64,000 nucleotides of DNA from Irregularibacter muris. GTDB lineage: Bacteria > Bacillota > Clostridia > Eubacteriales > Garciellaceae. The notes beneath the pieces are model-generated. The model was given only the letters and a program-made list of their open reading frames with translations. It did no database searches and was not told the DNA's origin. The translations under genes and the position numbers were made by a program. Shown one piece after another: positions 34,955 to 42,433 of this stretch (position 1 is the stretch's first letter; the number at the start of each line of letters is the position of its first letter). The stretch spans positions 186,001 through 250,000 of the forward strand of contig NZ_JANKAS010000003.1 of assembly GCF_024622505.1 (NCBI RefSeq), given 5' to 3'.

Positions 34955-34991
34955 AGTTTTTCGTTAGCAAATAGCGCTAACATCCCCCTTT
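34955..34991 (-). promoter_or_regulatory. Distant ribosome binding site bridged by a hairpin
   Basis: Minus-strand order: AAAGGGGG (34991-34984), two bases, a hairpin GTTAGC-GCTATTT-GCTAAC (34981-34963), eight bases, ATG (34954). The linear spacing is 29 nt, too long for initiation; with the 19-nt hairpin folded it becomes about 10 nt. The start codon is fixed by family alignment. This suggests that folding controls translation of the symporter. Confidence 0.6.
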
Positions 34992-35507
34992 CTATTTTTA
35001 AATTAAGCTTTTAAAATAAAAACACACTTTGCTTTTATATTTTGCATATTTCACATGCCAACTTTAAATAATAGCTAAACAATTTTCTATTATTGTTATT
35101 TTATTTAGGTTGATCGCTTTCATATAATTTAAAAATATATAGTTCCATTCATTTTTAATAATTTAATCCTATTTAAATTTCTGCCCCTTAATTAAATCAT
35201 TTTGTATTGTTCTTATCGTCAAGGTACCTTTTATCACAAATATAGAGGGTATTCTTTTCAGTTATGAGTTCATCCATTTTCATGCGATGCTAAATGATAA
35301 TGGGTAAAAAAGATCTGATTTTCTGGCCAGTGTCCTTTCATTGGGTGGTATGGTTTGGATAATTCTATTTAGCCCTAGGACACTGGCTTTTTCTATACCT
35401 AAAATTATGGAAATTCTATAAAAACTCTAGATTAGAAAATATCAATGGTGATAAATCTAATAATTAAACACTCGTGAAAATTTTATTCCAATGTAATATG
35501 GCGGTCC
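34992..35507. other. Intergenic region upstream of the agcS-like gene
   Basis: AT-rich, about 515 bp. It contains the stem-loop at 35326-35392. I looked for a glycine riboswitch, common before such symporters, and saw none of its conserved segments. No gene recognised. Confidence 0.5.
35326..35392 (-). terminator. Possible terminator after the PLP enzyme gene
   Basis: An 11-bp perfect stem (GCCAGTGTCCT with AGGACACTGGC) encloses a 40-nt loop, with five T residues after the right arm on the plus strand and a T-run further out on the minus strand. The long loop makes it weaker than the other terminators. Confidence 0.45.
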
Positions 35508-36659
35508 TTAATCTAATTTATCGAAAGCCTGCTTAAAGTCAGCAATTAAATCCTCCACCTCTTCACACCCAACAGAAAGACGAATTAAATTATTCTTCTT
35601 TGGATTTGGATAGTAAAGGCTTCGAACATCACCAAGACTCACTGCGATGGAAAATAGTTTAAGGTTTTTGCCTAACTCCTCCATTGCTGGCCCGCCTCCC
35701 TTTAGATAAAAGGAAACCATTCCCCCTTTACCATTAGGTAAGAGATTTTGAGCCCTATCATAATCTGGATGGCTTTCAAGTCCAGGATAGATTACAGACT
35801 CCACTTCAGATCGTGATTCAAGGAATTCTGCAATGGCTTGGGCATTCTTTGCATGGGCTTGCATTCGAAGATGCAGTGTACGTAGGCCCCGGAGGAGCAA
35901 CCAAGAATTAAATGGGCTAATTACAGTCCCTAGATTGTCTCCATAATAACGTACCTGATCTACAATTTTTTTATTTCCAGCCACTACACCCCCTAATGCA
36001 TCCCCATGACCTGAAATGTATTTCGTTGCAGAGTGCACTACAAGATCCGCACCTAATTCTAAGGGTCTTAAAAGATAGGGTGATAAGAAAGTATTGTCCA
36101 CGATAAGAAGCAAACCATTATCATGGGCAAGCTTGGAAAGGCCTGGTATATCAGTAACATTTAAATGTGGATTAGACAAAGATTCCACAAAAATAACTTT
36201 GGTATTTGATTTAATCTGCTTTTCAACATTGGATAAATCATTAGTATCTACCCGGGTAACTTCAATATCTTTTTTAGCAAATACATCATCTAAAAGAGAT
36301 TTCGTTACTGTAAAAAGATCAATAGAGGCTATACAATGATCTCCTGCATCTAGGATGCTCAATAATGCTGAACTAACCGCCGACATTCCACAGGCAGTGA
36401 TGGTCGCATCCTCTGCACCCTCCAATGCAGCCACTTTTTTCTCTAAGGCAGCAGTCGTTGGATTGGCGGTCCGACTGTAAAAATATGTATCAGGGACCCA
36501 GTTCATTCCATCATCTACAGCAGCTTCTTTCTCTTGGGCAGACTCAAAGGCAAAGGTGGCACTTTGATAAATCGGTGTATTAAGAGCTCGAGTCGTAGGA
36601 TCAACCACTTCACCTGATTGAATAGCACGTGTTGCAAATCCCATTTGTTCTTCTTTCAT
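35508..36659 (-). CDS. Divergent Cys/Met-metabolism PLP enzyme (gamma-lyase/gamma-synthase fold)
   Basis: PLP enzyme of the transsulfuration family (cystathionine gamma-synthase, methionine gamma-lyase and relatives). The 383 residues contain YSRTANPTTAALEKKVAALE, ACGMSAVSSALLSI, VDNTFLSPYLLRPLELGAD and the PLP lysine in VVHSATKYISGHGDA. Two odd points: the usual YGGT/YGCT segment after the second block reads DLFTVTKSLL, so the active-site Tyr is Phe; and the C-terminal ESL-HPA-MTH region is replaced by SLYYPNPKKN with loss of about a dozen residues. Start ATG at 36659 has GAGGAGGAG; the frame is open further up but overlaps the promoter. Reaction not assigned. Confidence 0.85.
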   Translation of the reverse strand: MKEEQMGFATRAIQSGEVVDPTTRALNTPIYQSATFAFESAQEKEAAVDDGMNWVPDTYFYSRTANPTTAALEKKVAALEGAEDATITACGMSAVSSALLSILDAGDHCIASIDLFTVTKSLLDDVFAKKDIEVTRVDTNDLSNVEKQIKSNTKVIFVESLSNPHLNVTDIPGLSKLAHDNGLLLIVDNTFLSPYLLRPLELGADLVVHSATKYISGHGDALGGVVAGNKKIVDQVRYYGDNLGTVISPFNSWLLLRGLRTLHLRMQAHAKNAQAIAEFLESRSEVESVIYPGLESHPDYDRAQNLLPNGKGGMVSFYLKGGGPAMEELGKNLKLFSIAVSLGDVRSLYYPNPKKNNLIRLSVGCEEVEDLIADFKQAFDKLD

Positions 36660-37114
36660 TGAAATACTCCTCCTCAAAATTATTTTTAAAACCTTTTCAC
36701 TTTTATTATAAAGAGTACATTCAATATTGTCAAACACTATTTGTCATTATCAAAAATTTTTTTTATTTAGTAGCAAATATCAATCTGCAAGTAATTATGT
36801 GCACAGCATAAAATTAAGTCTTTTTGATAAAGTAGATGAGCCGCCATAAAGGAAACAATAAAAATAGGATCATGTAAATGAATAGTAGAAGAAGAGAGTT
36901 TATATGAGAAAAAGGCAAAGAAAAATCTATGTGGAAGAATTTGTAGATAGGAATTTATACTCATTGATTATGTGAATTGATTTAATCCTATCCAATAAGT
37001 TTATGATAATATCAAATAAATTTGTAATTTATGGATACTTACATTAGAATAAAAGGAGGAAATAGTATACTCTAATAAATAATTAAGACCTCTTAATTAG
37101 AAGGGAAGAATTAA
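36660..37114. other. Divergent control region, PLP enzyme and IclR gene
   Basis: Contains the consensus promoter of the PLP enzyme (36705-36733). The remainder is AT-rich; I found no convincing IclR operator and no gene. Confidence 0.5.
36705..36733 (-). promoter_or_regulatory. Consensus sigma-A promoter of the PLP enzyme gene
   Basis: Perfect TTGACA (36733-36728) and TATAAT (36710-36705) are separated by exactly 17 bp, about 50 bp before the ATG at 36659. Such a strong promoter would normally be held by a repressor, for which the divergent IclR protein is the candidate. Confidence 0.85.
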
Positions 37115-37897
37115 ATGGATGAAAAAAACACTAGACCCCGAGTCATTCAATCGGTACAAAGAGCTTTAGATATTCTTGAATGTTTTGATCAATTACATAG
37201 AGAATTGACATTGGGTGAAATCAGTGAAAAATTGGGTCTAAATAAAAGCACAGTTCATGGAATTATCAAAACCTTAAGTATCAATGAATATATCGACCAA
37301 AATAATAGCAATGGAAAATATTTATTAAGCCCAAAATTATTAGGCAAATACCAATTGGTTTCTGATTCAATCTCCATACGACTAAAAGAAATAGGCTCTT
37401 ATTATATAAAAAAATTAAGCCTCAAATATAAGGCTTCCAGTAGATTGTTTTCTTATAGAGACCAAAATTTAATTTTTTTAGAAATGATAAAACCTAATAA
37501 TTCTTATTATACGATCAGTTCTGTCACTGGATATCCTATTCCCCTGAATGCAACTGCCTCTGGGAAAATAGTTTTAGCTCATATGGAAGAAGAAGAATTA
37601 GAATATTATTTAAAACAAGAGTCTTTCGTAAAGTTTACAGATAAAACCCTTGTAGAAAAAAAGGATATTCTTTTTGAAGCAAAGAAAATTTATGAAACTG
37701 GTTATAGCATAGAAAATGAAGAAATAGAAATAGGGATCTATTCCATTGCTTCTCCTATTTATGATAACCAAAACCACTTAATTGGCGTTTTAAGTTTAAC
37801 AGGACCCATTGGAAAGTTGAAAGATCAAACCCAAGAAATAATTGTAGATATGACAGATTATAGTAAAAAAATTACTGAAAAATTGATAGGAGCATAG
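37115..37897 (+). CDS. IclR-family transcription regulator
   Basis: Regulator of 260 residues. Residues 10-70 form the IclR winged helix-turn-helix (SVQRALDILECFDQ, LTLGEISEKLGLNKSTVHGI). The C-terminal ligand-binding domain shows the signature region YPIPLNATASGKIVLAHM and SIENEEIEIGIYSIASPIYD, with IGVLSLTGP near the end. It is divergent from the PLP enzyme gene, which it may regulate. IclR proteins usually sense aromatic or small organic acids; the ligand here is unknown. Confidence 0.92.
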   Translation: MDEKNTRPRVIQSVQRALDILECFDQLHRELTLGEISEKLGLNKSTVHGIIKTLSINEYIDQNNSNGKYLLSPKLLGKYQLVSDSISIRLKEIGSYYIKKLSLKYKASSRLFSYRDQNLIFLEMIKPNNSYYTISSVTGYPIPLNATASGKIVLAHMEEEELEYYLKQESFVKFTDKTLVEKKDILFEAKKIYETGYSIENEEIEIGIYSIASPIYDNQNHLIGVLSLTGPIGKLKDQTQEIIVDMTDYSKKITEKLIGA

Positions 37898-38030
37898 ACT
37901 TTACAAAAAGAAAATGAGAAATTAAACTTGATGGATTTATTACAATCTATTATTCATGAAAATAAGAAGGAGATAAAATAGAGAAATAGATAGCATTTTA
38001 TAAAAAAGACTCAATTGTCCTTATTTTTAA

Positions 38031-38062
38031 TAAGTCAGATAAGGATATCCTTATCTGACTTA
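38031..38062. terminator. 32-bp perfect palindrome, possible IclR terminator
   Basis: A perfect palindrome whose half is TAAGTCAGATAAGGAT lies 134 bp after the IclR stop codon. It could form a 14-bp or longer stem in RNA, but there is no T-run on the plus strand, so a DNA-binding site is also possible. Confidence 0.45.
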
Positions 38063-38103
38063 AAGTCTATCTATTGCTACCCTGATTTAATTTTTTAAAA
38101 GTT

Positions 38104-38133
38104 TTGTTTATTTTTCCTTATCTATGGTATAAT
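38104..38133 (+). promoter_or_regulatory. Promoter of the antitoxin RNA
   Basis: TTGTTT (38104-38109) and a perfect TATAAT (38128-38133), 18 bp apart. The same elements are kept in the second copy at 60383-60413. Confidence 0.65.
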
Positions 38134-38137
38134 AATA

Positions 38138-38232
38138 AAAAAGGTAATCGGATTCGCAAAATGCGATTGCCACTTTGGAGTTAATTATTCATTAATCACT
38201 CTGCATGGGCGTGCAGGGTGATTACTTTTTTT
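38138..38232 (+). ncRNA. RatA-like antisense RNA antitoxin
   Basis: Inferred RNA of about 95 nt from the promoter at 38104 to the terminator stem AATCACTCTGCA/TGCAGGGTGATT (38194-38223) and its T-run. Its 3' end is complementary to the end of the toxin mRNA, as in B. subtilis RatA/TxpA. A 5' hairpin (TCGCA-AAA-TGCGA) becomes CCGCA-CAG-TGCGG in the second copy, a compensatory change that supports a folded RNA. Confidence 0.7.
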
Positions 38233-38320
38233 GGTCCTTATTCCTATCTAAATAGGAGATTAGCGATATTGTAAATACACCAAAGGTTATCATTAAAGAT
38301 ATTGCCTCATATGTACTCAT
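38222..38320 (-). CDS. Holin-like type I toxin (TxpA/BsrG family)
   Basis: A 32-residue hydrophobic peptide starting MSTYEAISLMITFGVFTIS and ending in a charged tail DRNKDQKK. This is the pattern of the putative holin-like toxins of Firmicutes: a single membrane helix followed by basic residues; expression damages the membrane. A strong GGGAGGTGG ribosome binding site precedes the ATG at 38320. The stop codon lies inside the terminator stem of the opposing antisense RNA, so the two transcripts overlap at their 3' ends. Confidence 0.85.
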   Translation of the reverse strand: MSTYEAISLMITFGVFTISLISYLDRNKDQKK

Positions 38321-38554
38321 ATCGCACCACCTCCCTTCATCTTAAGTAGAGAAGTGGCGACCACACCCTGCTTTTATCCGATTACCTTATGCCTATTTTA
38401 TCAAATATTATAATTATTTTCCATGAAATTCTTCTCTCATCAACAATAATCTTGCCTATTACCATTTCTCAGTATATAAATATCCACTCATCCCATGAAT
38501 AACCTCATTATTGATTTAGATAAGAACAACCCCTTCAATTGCGCTACAAAAGAT

Positions 38555-38586
38555 AAAGGGATGAAACTTTTTCATTTCATCCCTTT
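38555..38586 (-). terminator. Terminator of the second fructose-type PTS operon
   Basis: A 12-bp perfect stem AAAGGGATGAAA/TTTCATCCCTTT lies about 63 bp after the stop codon of the last aldolase gene. Confidence 0.7.
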
Positions 38587-38649
38587 TGTATAAATATTCT
38601 CCTTTTTTATTCTGAGGTGATTACTTCGTTTATTTTCTTATACCATGTA

Positions 38650-39519
38650 TTATTTACAGTATAATTTTGCCTTATCTATTGAATTAAATAAATTCATTTT
38701 AAATTCAATCACTTCTTTGGTTGCTTCTATACATTCAGGATAGATGGCATTGGGTTCAAAGATATTTTTATCCCTGTCAAAAATCTCTCTAGCTTTTTTA
38801 TAAAAAGCGGCTTTAATATCACTGGAGATATTTATTTTTGAAATTCCTAGAGTTACTGATTTAGCAATTTCATCATCAGGATTACTGGAGCCTCCATGTA
38901 GAACTAAAGGTGCTGCCACTTCTTTTCTAATTTCCTCTAATAGATCTAGTTTTAATTCTGGTTTCATATCAGAAGGATAAATCCCATGTTTGGTTCCAAT
39001 GGCAACGGCTAAAGTGTCTATTCCTGTTCTTTCTACGAATTCCTTTGCCTTAGCTGGGTCGGTATAGATGATTTCATCTGCTCCACCTTCAGCAGAATTT
39101 CCTGCATTTCCAATAGTTCCTAATTCCCCTTCTACAGAGACATTTAGAGGATGAGAAATTTCTACTACTTTTTTGCAGATTTCTATATTTTCCTCAAAGG
39201 ATAAATGAGATGCATCAATCATTACCGAGGTAAATCCGACTCGAATAGCTCTTAGTACTTGCTCAAAAGTAGAACCATGATCCAAATGGATGACCATGGG
39301 CACATTGGATTTATTGGCCTCTTCAATACAGGATGCTACAAAACTATCTTCCAAAAAAGATAGCTCGTCTGGATGAAGGGCTAGAATTACAGGGGATTGT
39401 TTTTCATTGGCACTTTCTATGACAGCCTTTAAGATTTGCCCACTTCCTATATTAAATGCTGGCACTGCAAATTTATTTTCTTGAGCTACACTTAATAGTT
39501 CTTTCATATTCATTAGCAT
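38650..39519 (-). CDS. Class II ketose-bisphosphate aldolase (first paralogue)
   Basis: Zinc aldolase of the fructose/tagatose-bisphosphate family, which splits a ketose bisphosphate into dihydroxyacetone phosphate and an aldehyde. The 289 residues show zinc ligands in MVIHLDHGST and LVLHGGSSNPDD, the catalytic region VSVEGELGTIGN, LAVAIGTKHGIYPS and the phosphate-binding KINISSDI. The ATG at 39519 has TTGGAGTGA upstream; a GTG 9 bp earlier lies in that site. It is followed on the right by a second, diverged paralogue 28 bp away; both belong to the PTS operon ending here. Confidence 0.92.
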   Translation of the reverse strand: MLMNMKELLSVAQENKFAVPAFNIGSGQILKAVIESANEKQSPVILALHPDELSFLEDSFVASCIEEANKSNVPMVIHLDHGSTFEQVLRAIRVGFTSVMIDASHLSFEENIEICKKVVEISHPLNVSVEGELGTIGNAGNSAEGGADEIIYTDPAKAKEFVERTGIDTLAVAIGTKHGIYPSDMKPELKLDLLEEIRKEVAAPLVLHGGSSNPDDEIAKSVTLGISKINISSDIKAAFYKKAREIFDRDKNIFEPNAIYPECIEATKEVIEFKMNLFNSIDKAKLYCK

Positions 39520-39547
39520 ATTGTTCACTCCAATTATAGTTTGTATT

Positions 39548-40402
39548 TTATAGGGCCTTACCCTTGGAACCGGATAATTCGATGTAATCTTTAATCACTT
39601 GGGCACTATCTTTTTCCACTTGATGCATTAAATAAAAGAAGTTGATATCAGGATTTTCCTTGAGGATTTTAAGAGCACTGTCCCTATTGGCATTCATAAA
39701 ATCACAGCCTACATTGATTTTATTGATGCCGTGTTGTACAGATTTTAAAATATTTTCCTCTCCGGATCCTGATCCTCCATGGAGAACCAAGGGAATATCT
39801 ACTTTTTCCTTGATTTCCTTTAATCTTTCAAAATCAAACTCTGGTACCATGCCCTCAGGATAGTCTCCATGGGAACTGCCATAGGATATAGCCAAAGCGT
39901 CTATTCCAGTGCTTTCCACAAATCTTTTGGCTTCATCTGGATCTGTCTTCATAGCATTTTCGGTATAATTCTCACCTTCGGTTCCTCCTAGGCTACCTAG
40001 CTCAGCTTCAACCGATATCCCCCTTTGGTGGGCATAGCTTACCACTTTTTTAGTTTCTGCAATGTTTTTTTCAAAATCAAAATCTGATCCATCGTACATA
40101 ATGGAAGAAAATCCATCTTCAATAGCTTTAAAGACTAAATGTTGATCCTTCCCGTGATCTAAGTTTAAAGCTACGGGAACAGATGCCTTGTTGGCCAAGG
40201 TTTTTACCATGGGAGCAATAAGATCGCTGGGAGCATGCTTGACTAAATGTTCTTCTACGATATTGACAATAATAGGGGCCTTGAGTTCTTCTGCTGCATT
40301 AATAACCGTCCTAGCTGTTTCCAGATTAAAACAATTTATGGCCATAACCCCATAGTTTTCCCTATGGGCTTTTTCTAGCATTTCTTTCATGGAAACGTAC
40401 AT
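39548..40402 (-). CDS. Class II ketose-bisphosphate aldolase (second paralogue)
   Basis: A 284-residue relative of the neighbouring aldolase. Zinc ligands are in ALNLDHGKD and LVLHGGSGSG; ISVEAELGSLGG and INKINVGCDF match the family. The usual AIGTSHG motif reads ISYGSSHGDYP here, and GTKHGIYP in its neighbour, so the two active sites differ beside a zinc His. The AINCFN start also differs from AFNIGS. Two subunits of one enzyme, as in GatY/GatZ, or two enzymes with different substrates are both possible. AGGAGGG ribosome binding site. Confidence 0.9.
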   Translation of the reverse strand: MYVSMKEMLEKAHRENYGVMAINCFNLETARTVINAAEELKAPIIVNIVEEHLVKHAPSDLIAPMVKTLANKASVPVALNLDHGKDQHLVFKAIEDGFSSIMYDGSDFDFEKNIAETKKVVSYAHQRGISVEAELGSLGGTEGENYTENAMKTDPDEAKRFVESTGIDALAISYGSSHGDYPEGMVPEFDFERLKEIKEKVDIPLVLHGGSGSGEENILKSVQHGINKINVGCDFMNANRDSALKILKENPDINFFYLMHQVEKDSAQVIKDYIELSGSKGKAL

Positions 40403-40455
40403 GATAATTTCCCTCCTAGAATAATTCGGTATATCTATATATCGAGTTAAAGTAT

Positions 40456-40499
40456 AACTAGTTGTGCTAGCTATGAGATTTTAACGAGCACAACTAGTT
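40456..40499 (-). other. Stable hairpin between EIIC and the aldolase genes
   Basis: A 13-bp perfect stem AACTAGTTGTGCT/AGCACAACTAGTT with an 18-nt loop in the 107-bp gap. There is no T-run. It may protect or process the mRNA, or partly attenuate it. Confidence 0.6.
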
Positions 40500-40509
40500 G
40501 ATATTCCTG

Positions 40510-41601
40510 TTAAGATAATCTAATATTAGATAAATCAATATCTTCCTCTTCTTCTTCCTCTTCTAAAAATATCTCTTGCTCCTTAGGTTCTTTCTTGAGA
40601 ACCAAGAGGAGAACTGCTGTTACTAGGGAACCTACAGCCAATGCTATAAGGAATTTAATAGGATTGGTCATAGCAGGTACAATAAACATTCCTCCTGATG
40701 GAACAGGTGACCCTACTCCCCACATCATAGATAGTCCTCCACCAATAGCTGCCCCTATAGAACAGGAGGCAATAACTCTAATAGGATCCACAGCGGCTAT
40801 AGGAATAACTCCTTCTGTGATCATGGCAATCCCCATAGGGAAAGCAACTTTGATGTTTTCTACCTCTCTACTGGAGTATATTTTCTTTCTAAGGAATCTA
40901 GAAAACACTAGGGATAAGGTTACCCCAAAGGGTGGCACCATAGATGCTAGGATCTTTACCGCCTCTGGCTCTAGTATTCCTTCTAATAATAAACCATCTG
41001 CAAATAGAGATGCGGTTTTATTCACTGGTCCTCCAAAGTCAAAAGCGGCCATAGCTCCCATTATAGAACCAAATACAAATCTAGATGCGCCTTGCATATT
41101 CACCAAGAAGGCGGTTAAAGCATCTGTAGCTGCAACGATAGGAACACCAATGACAAAATACATCAATAATCCAATAACTAGTGTAGAGATCAATGGTAGG
41201 ATCATCATTGGCATTAGACCTTCTGCCCATTTAGGTACTTTTAAATTTTTCTTAAGCCAATTGATGAAATAACCAATAATATACCCCCCCAACATACCGC
41301 CAAGGAATCCTGCACCTATAGAATTGGCAATAAGTCCCATAAATAGACCTGGTGCAATTCCTGGACGATCAGCGATGGAATATGCTATCCCCGCTGCAAT
41401 GACTGGGGCCAATAAACCCATTCCCAATACGCCCAAAGAAACTAAGGCATCGGGAATAGAATAAGCTTGAGTATAATCCCCTATGACGTTTCCATTGGTT
41501 AGATTGCCTATAGCAATTAATAATCCTGAGGCCACGACTAAGGGTAACATATAGGAAATAGCTGTTAATGCATGTTTTTTTAATTGCAATTTTTTCAACA
41601 T
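40510..41601 (-). CDS. PTS fructose-type EIIC permease
   Basis: Membrane subunit, 363 residues, about nine hydrophobic segments, similar in pattern to the EIIC at 19410: SYMLPLVVASGLLIAIGN, IADRPGIAPGLFMGLIANSIG, FDFGGPVNKTAS, MITEGVIPIAAVDP with the sugar-binding GITEG-like motif. A Glu-rich C-terminal tail (KEQEIFLEEEEEEEDIDL) is unusual. Eleven base pairs after EIIB. Substrate unknown; downstream aldolases suggest a ketose or alditol whose phosphate becomes a bisphosphate, yet no kinase is in this operon. Confidence 0.92.
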   Translation of the reverse strand: MLKKLQLKKHALTAISYMLPLVVASGLLIAIGNLTNGNVIGDYTQAYSIPDALVSLGVLGMGLLAPVIAAGIAYSIADRPGIAPGLFMGLIANSIGAGFLGGMLGGYIIGYFINWLKKNLKVPKWAEGLMPMMILPLISTLVIGLLMYFVIGVPIVAATDALTAFLVNMQGASRFVFGSIMGAMAAFDFGGPVNKTASLFADGLLLEGILEPEAVKILASMVPPFGVTLSLVFSRFLRKKIYSSREVENIKVAFPMGIAMITEGVIPIAAVDPIRVIASCSIGAAIGGGLSMMWGVGSPVPSGGMFIVPAMTNPIKFLIALAVGSLVTAVLLLVLKKEPKEQEIFLEEEEEEEDIDLSNIRLS

Positions 41602-41612
41602 CTTTATTCCCC

Positions 41613-41924
41613 CTATTCTTTTACTAAATCTTCTACCTTTTTCATTAATCCTTTAGGTGATTTAATGACAATACTTGTGGGTACTTCTACCATCTTTTTC
41701 CCTTCAAATCTTTCTTTACCAGATATCTTAATATCTGCAGCAATGATCACTACATCGGCATTGTCGATATCTTTTTTCTCTAATTTACCTTCTGTCCCTA
41801 CGGTTCCTTGGGTTTCTATTTTTATTTCATGTCCAAGACTTTCTGCAGCCTTAACGAGTTTTTCTTTGGCGATATAAGTATGAGCTATTCCCGATGTACA
41901 AGCGGCAACTCCAACAATTTTCAT
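41613..41924 (-). CDS. PTS fructose-type EIIB
   Basis: Phosphocarrier of 103 residues; the phospho-Cys is in GVAACTSGIAHTYIAKEKL, followed by IETQGTVGTEGKL. Paralogue of the EIIB at 20782. Start has AGGAGGTGG upstream, 15 bp after the EIIA gene. Confidence 0.93.
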   Translation of the reverse strand: MKIVGVAACTSGIAHTYIAKEKLVKAAESLGHEIKIETQGTVGTEGKLEKKDIDNADVVIIAADIKISGKERFEGKKMVEVPTSIVIKSPKGLMKKVEDLVKE

Positions 41925-41939
41925 CTTTCCACCTCCTTT

Positions 41940-42395
41940 CTATTCATGTTTTGTCATGATTTCTAGAATATCTTCTGTAGATTCTACTGATAATAATTTT
42001 TCACATTTCTCTTCATCCCCTAAGGTTGACGCTACCTGTGCCAGCAATTTAATGTGGACACTAGTCTTATCTTCTTCGGGTACAGCAAATAGGATAATCA
42101 GTTTTACTCCTTTTCCATCTAAGCTTTCCCATTGGATTTCTTCAGAGGTTCTGCCAATGGCAAGGGCCGTTTTGGCCACATGTTTTGATTTGCCATGGGG
42201 TATAGCAATATAACCGCCCATACCTGTCTCTCCAATTTCTTCCCTGGCGTATACATCTTTTATAAAGCCTTCTTTATCGGTTATCGATCCGGTTTTTACT
42301 AATAAGTCTGTTAATTCATCTATAGCTTCCTGTTTTGTTTTTGCTTTAAGATTGAGATTAATTCGTTCTTCTAAGATAATATTTCTCAAGTCCAT
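41940..42395 (-). CDS. PTS fructose-type EIIA
   Basis: Phosphotransfer protein of 151 residues; the active His is in YIAIPHGKSKHV. It resembles the EIIA at 30930 in length and in lying just after a PRD regulator gene (38 bp). As the only EIIA in this operon it must serve EIIB and could also phosphorylate the regulator, which has no EIIA domain. Confidence 0.93.
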   Translation of the reverse strand: MDLRNIILEERINLNLKAKTKQEAIDELTDLLVKTGSITDKEGFIKDVYAREEIGETGMGGYIAIPHGKSKHVAKTALAIGRTSEEIQWESLDGKGVKLIILFAVPEEDKTSVHIKLLAQVASTLGDEEKCEKLLSVESTEDILEIMTKHE

Positions 42396-42433
42396 TTGTT
42401 CATCGCTCCTATCTAATGTATTCCATCCATTCT

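Larger units (their letters stand above)
38091..38413. repeat. Type I toxin-antitoxin element, intact copy
   Basis: A 323-bp unit whose left and right parts recur at 60371-60600. It is bounded by inverted GGTAATCGG / CCGATTACC sequences near the two inferred transcription starts. It contains an antitoxin RNA gene on the plus strand and a toxin gene on the minus strand that overlap at their 3' ends. Confidence 0.8.
37898..38649. other. Intergenic region with palindrome and type I toxin-antitoxin locus
   Basis: Holds a 32-bp palindrome (38031-38062), the type I toxin-antitoxin element (38091-38413) and the terminator of the aldolase operon (38555-38586). The segments between these are AT-rich without recognisable genes. 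Confidence 0.7.

Noticed and set aside
34992-35507. Possible glycine riboswitch before the AgcS-like gene
   Set aside because: Clostridial symporters of this type often have one, but the region lacks the conserved GG-rich aptamer segments and is AT-rich throughout.
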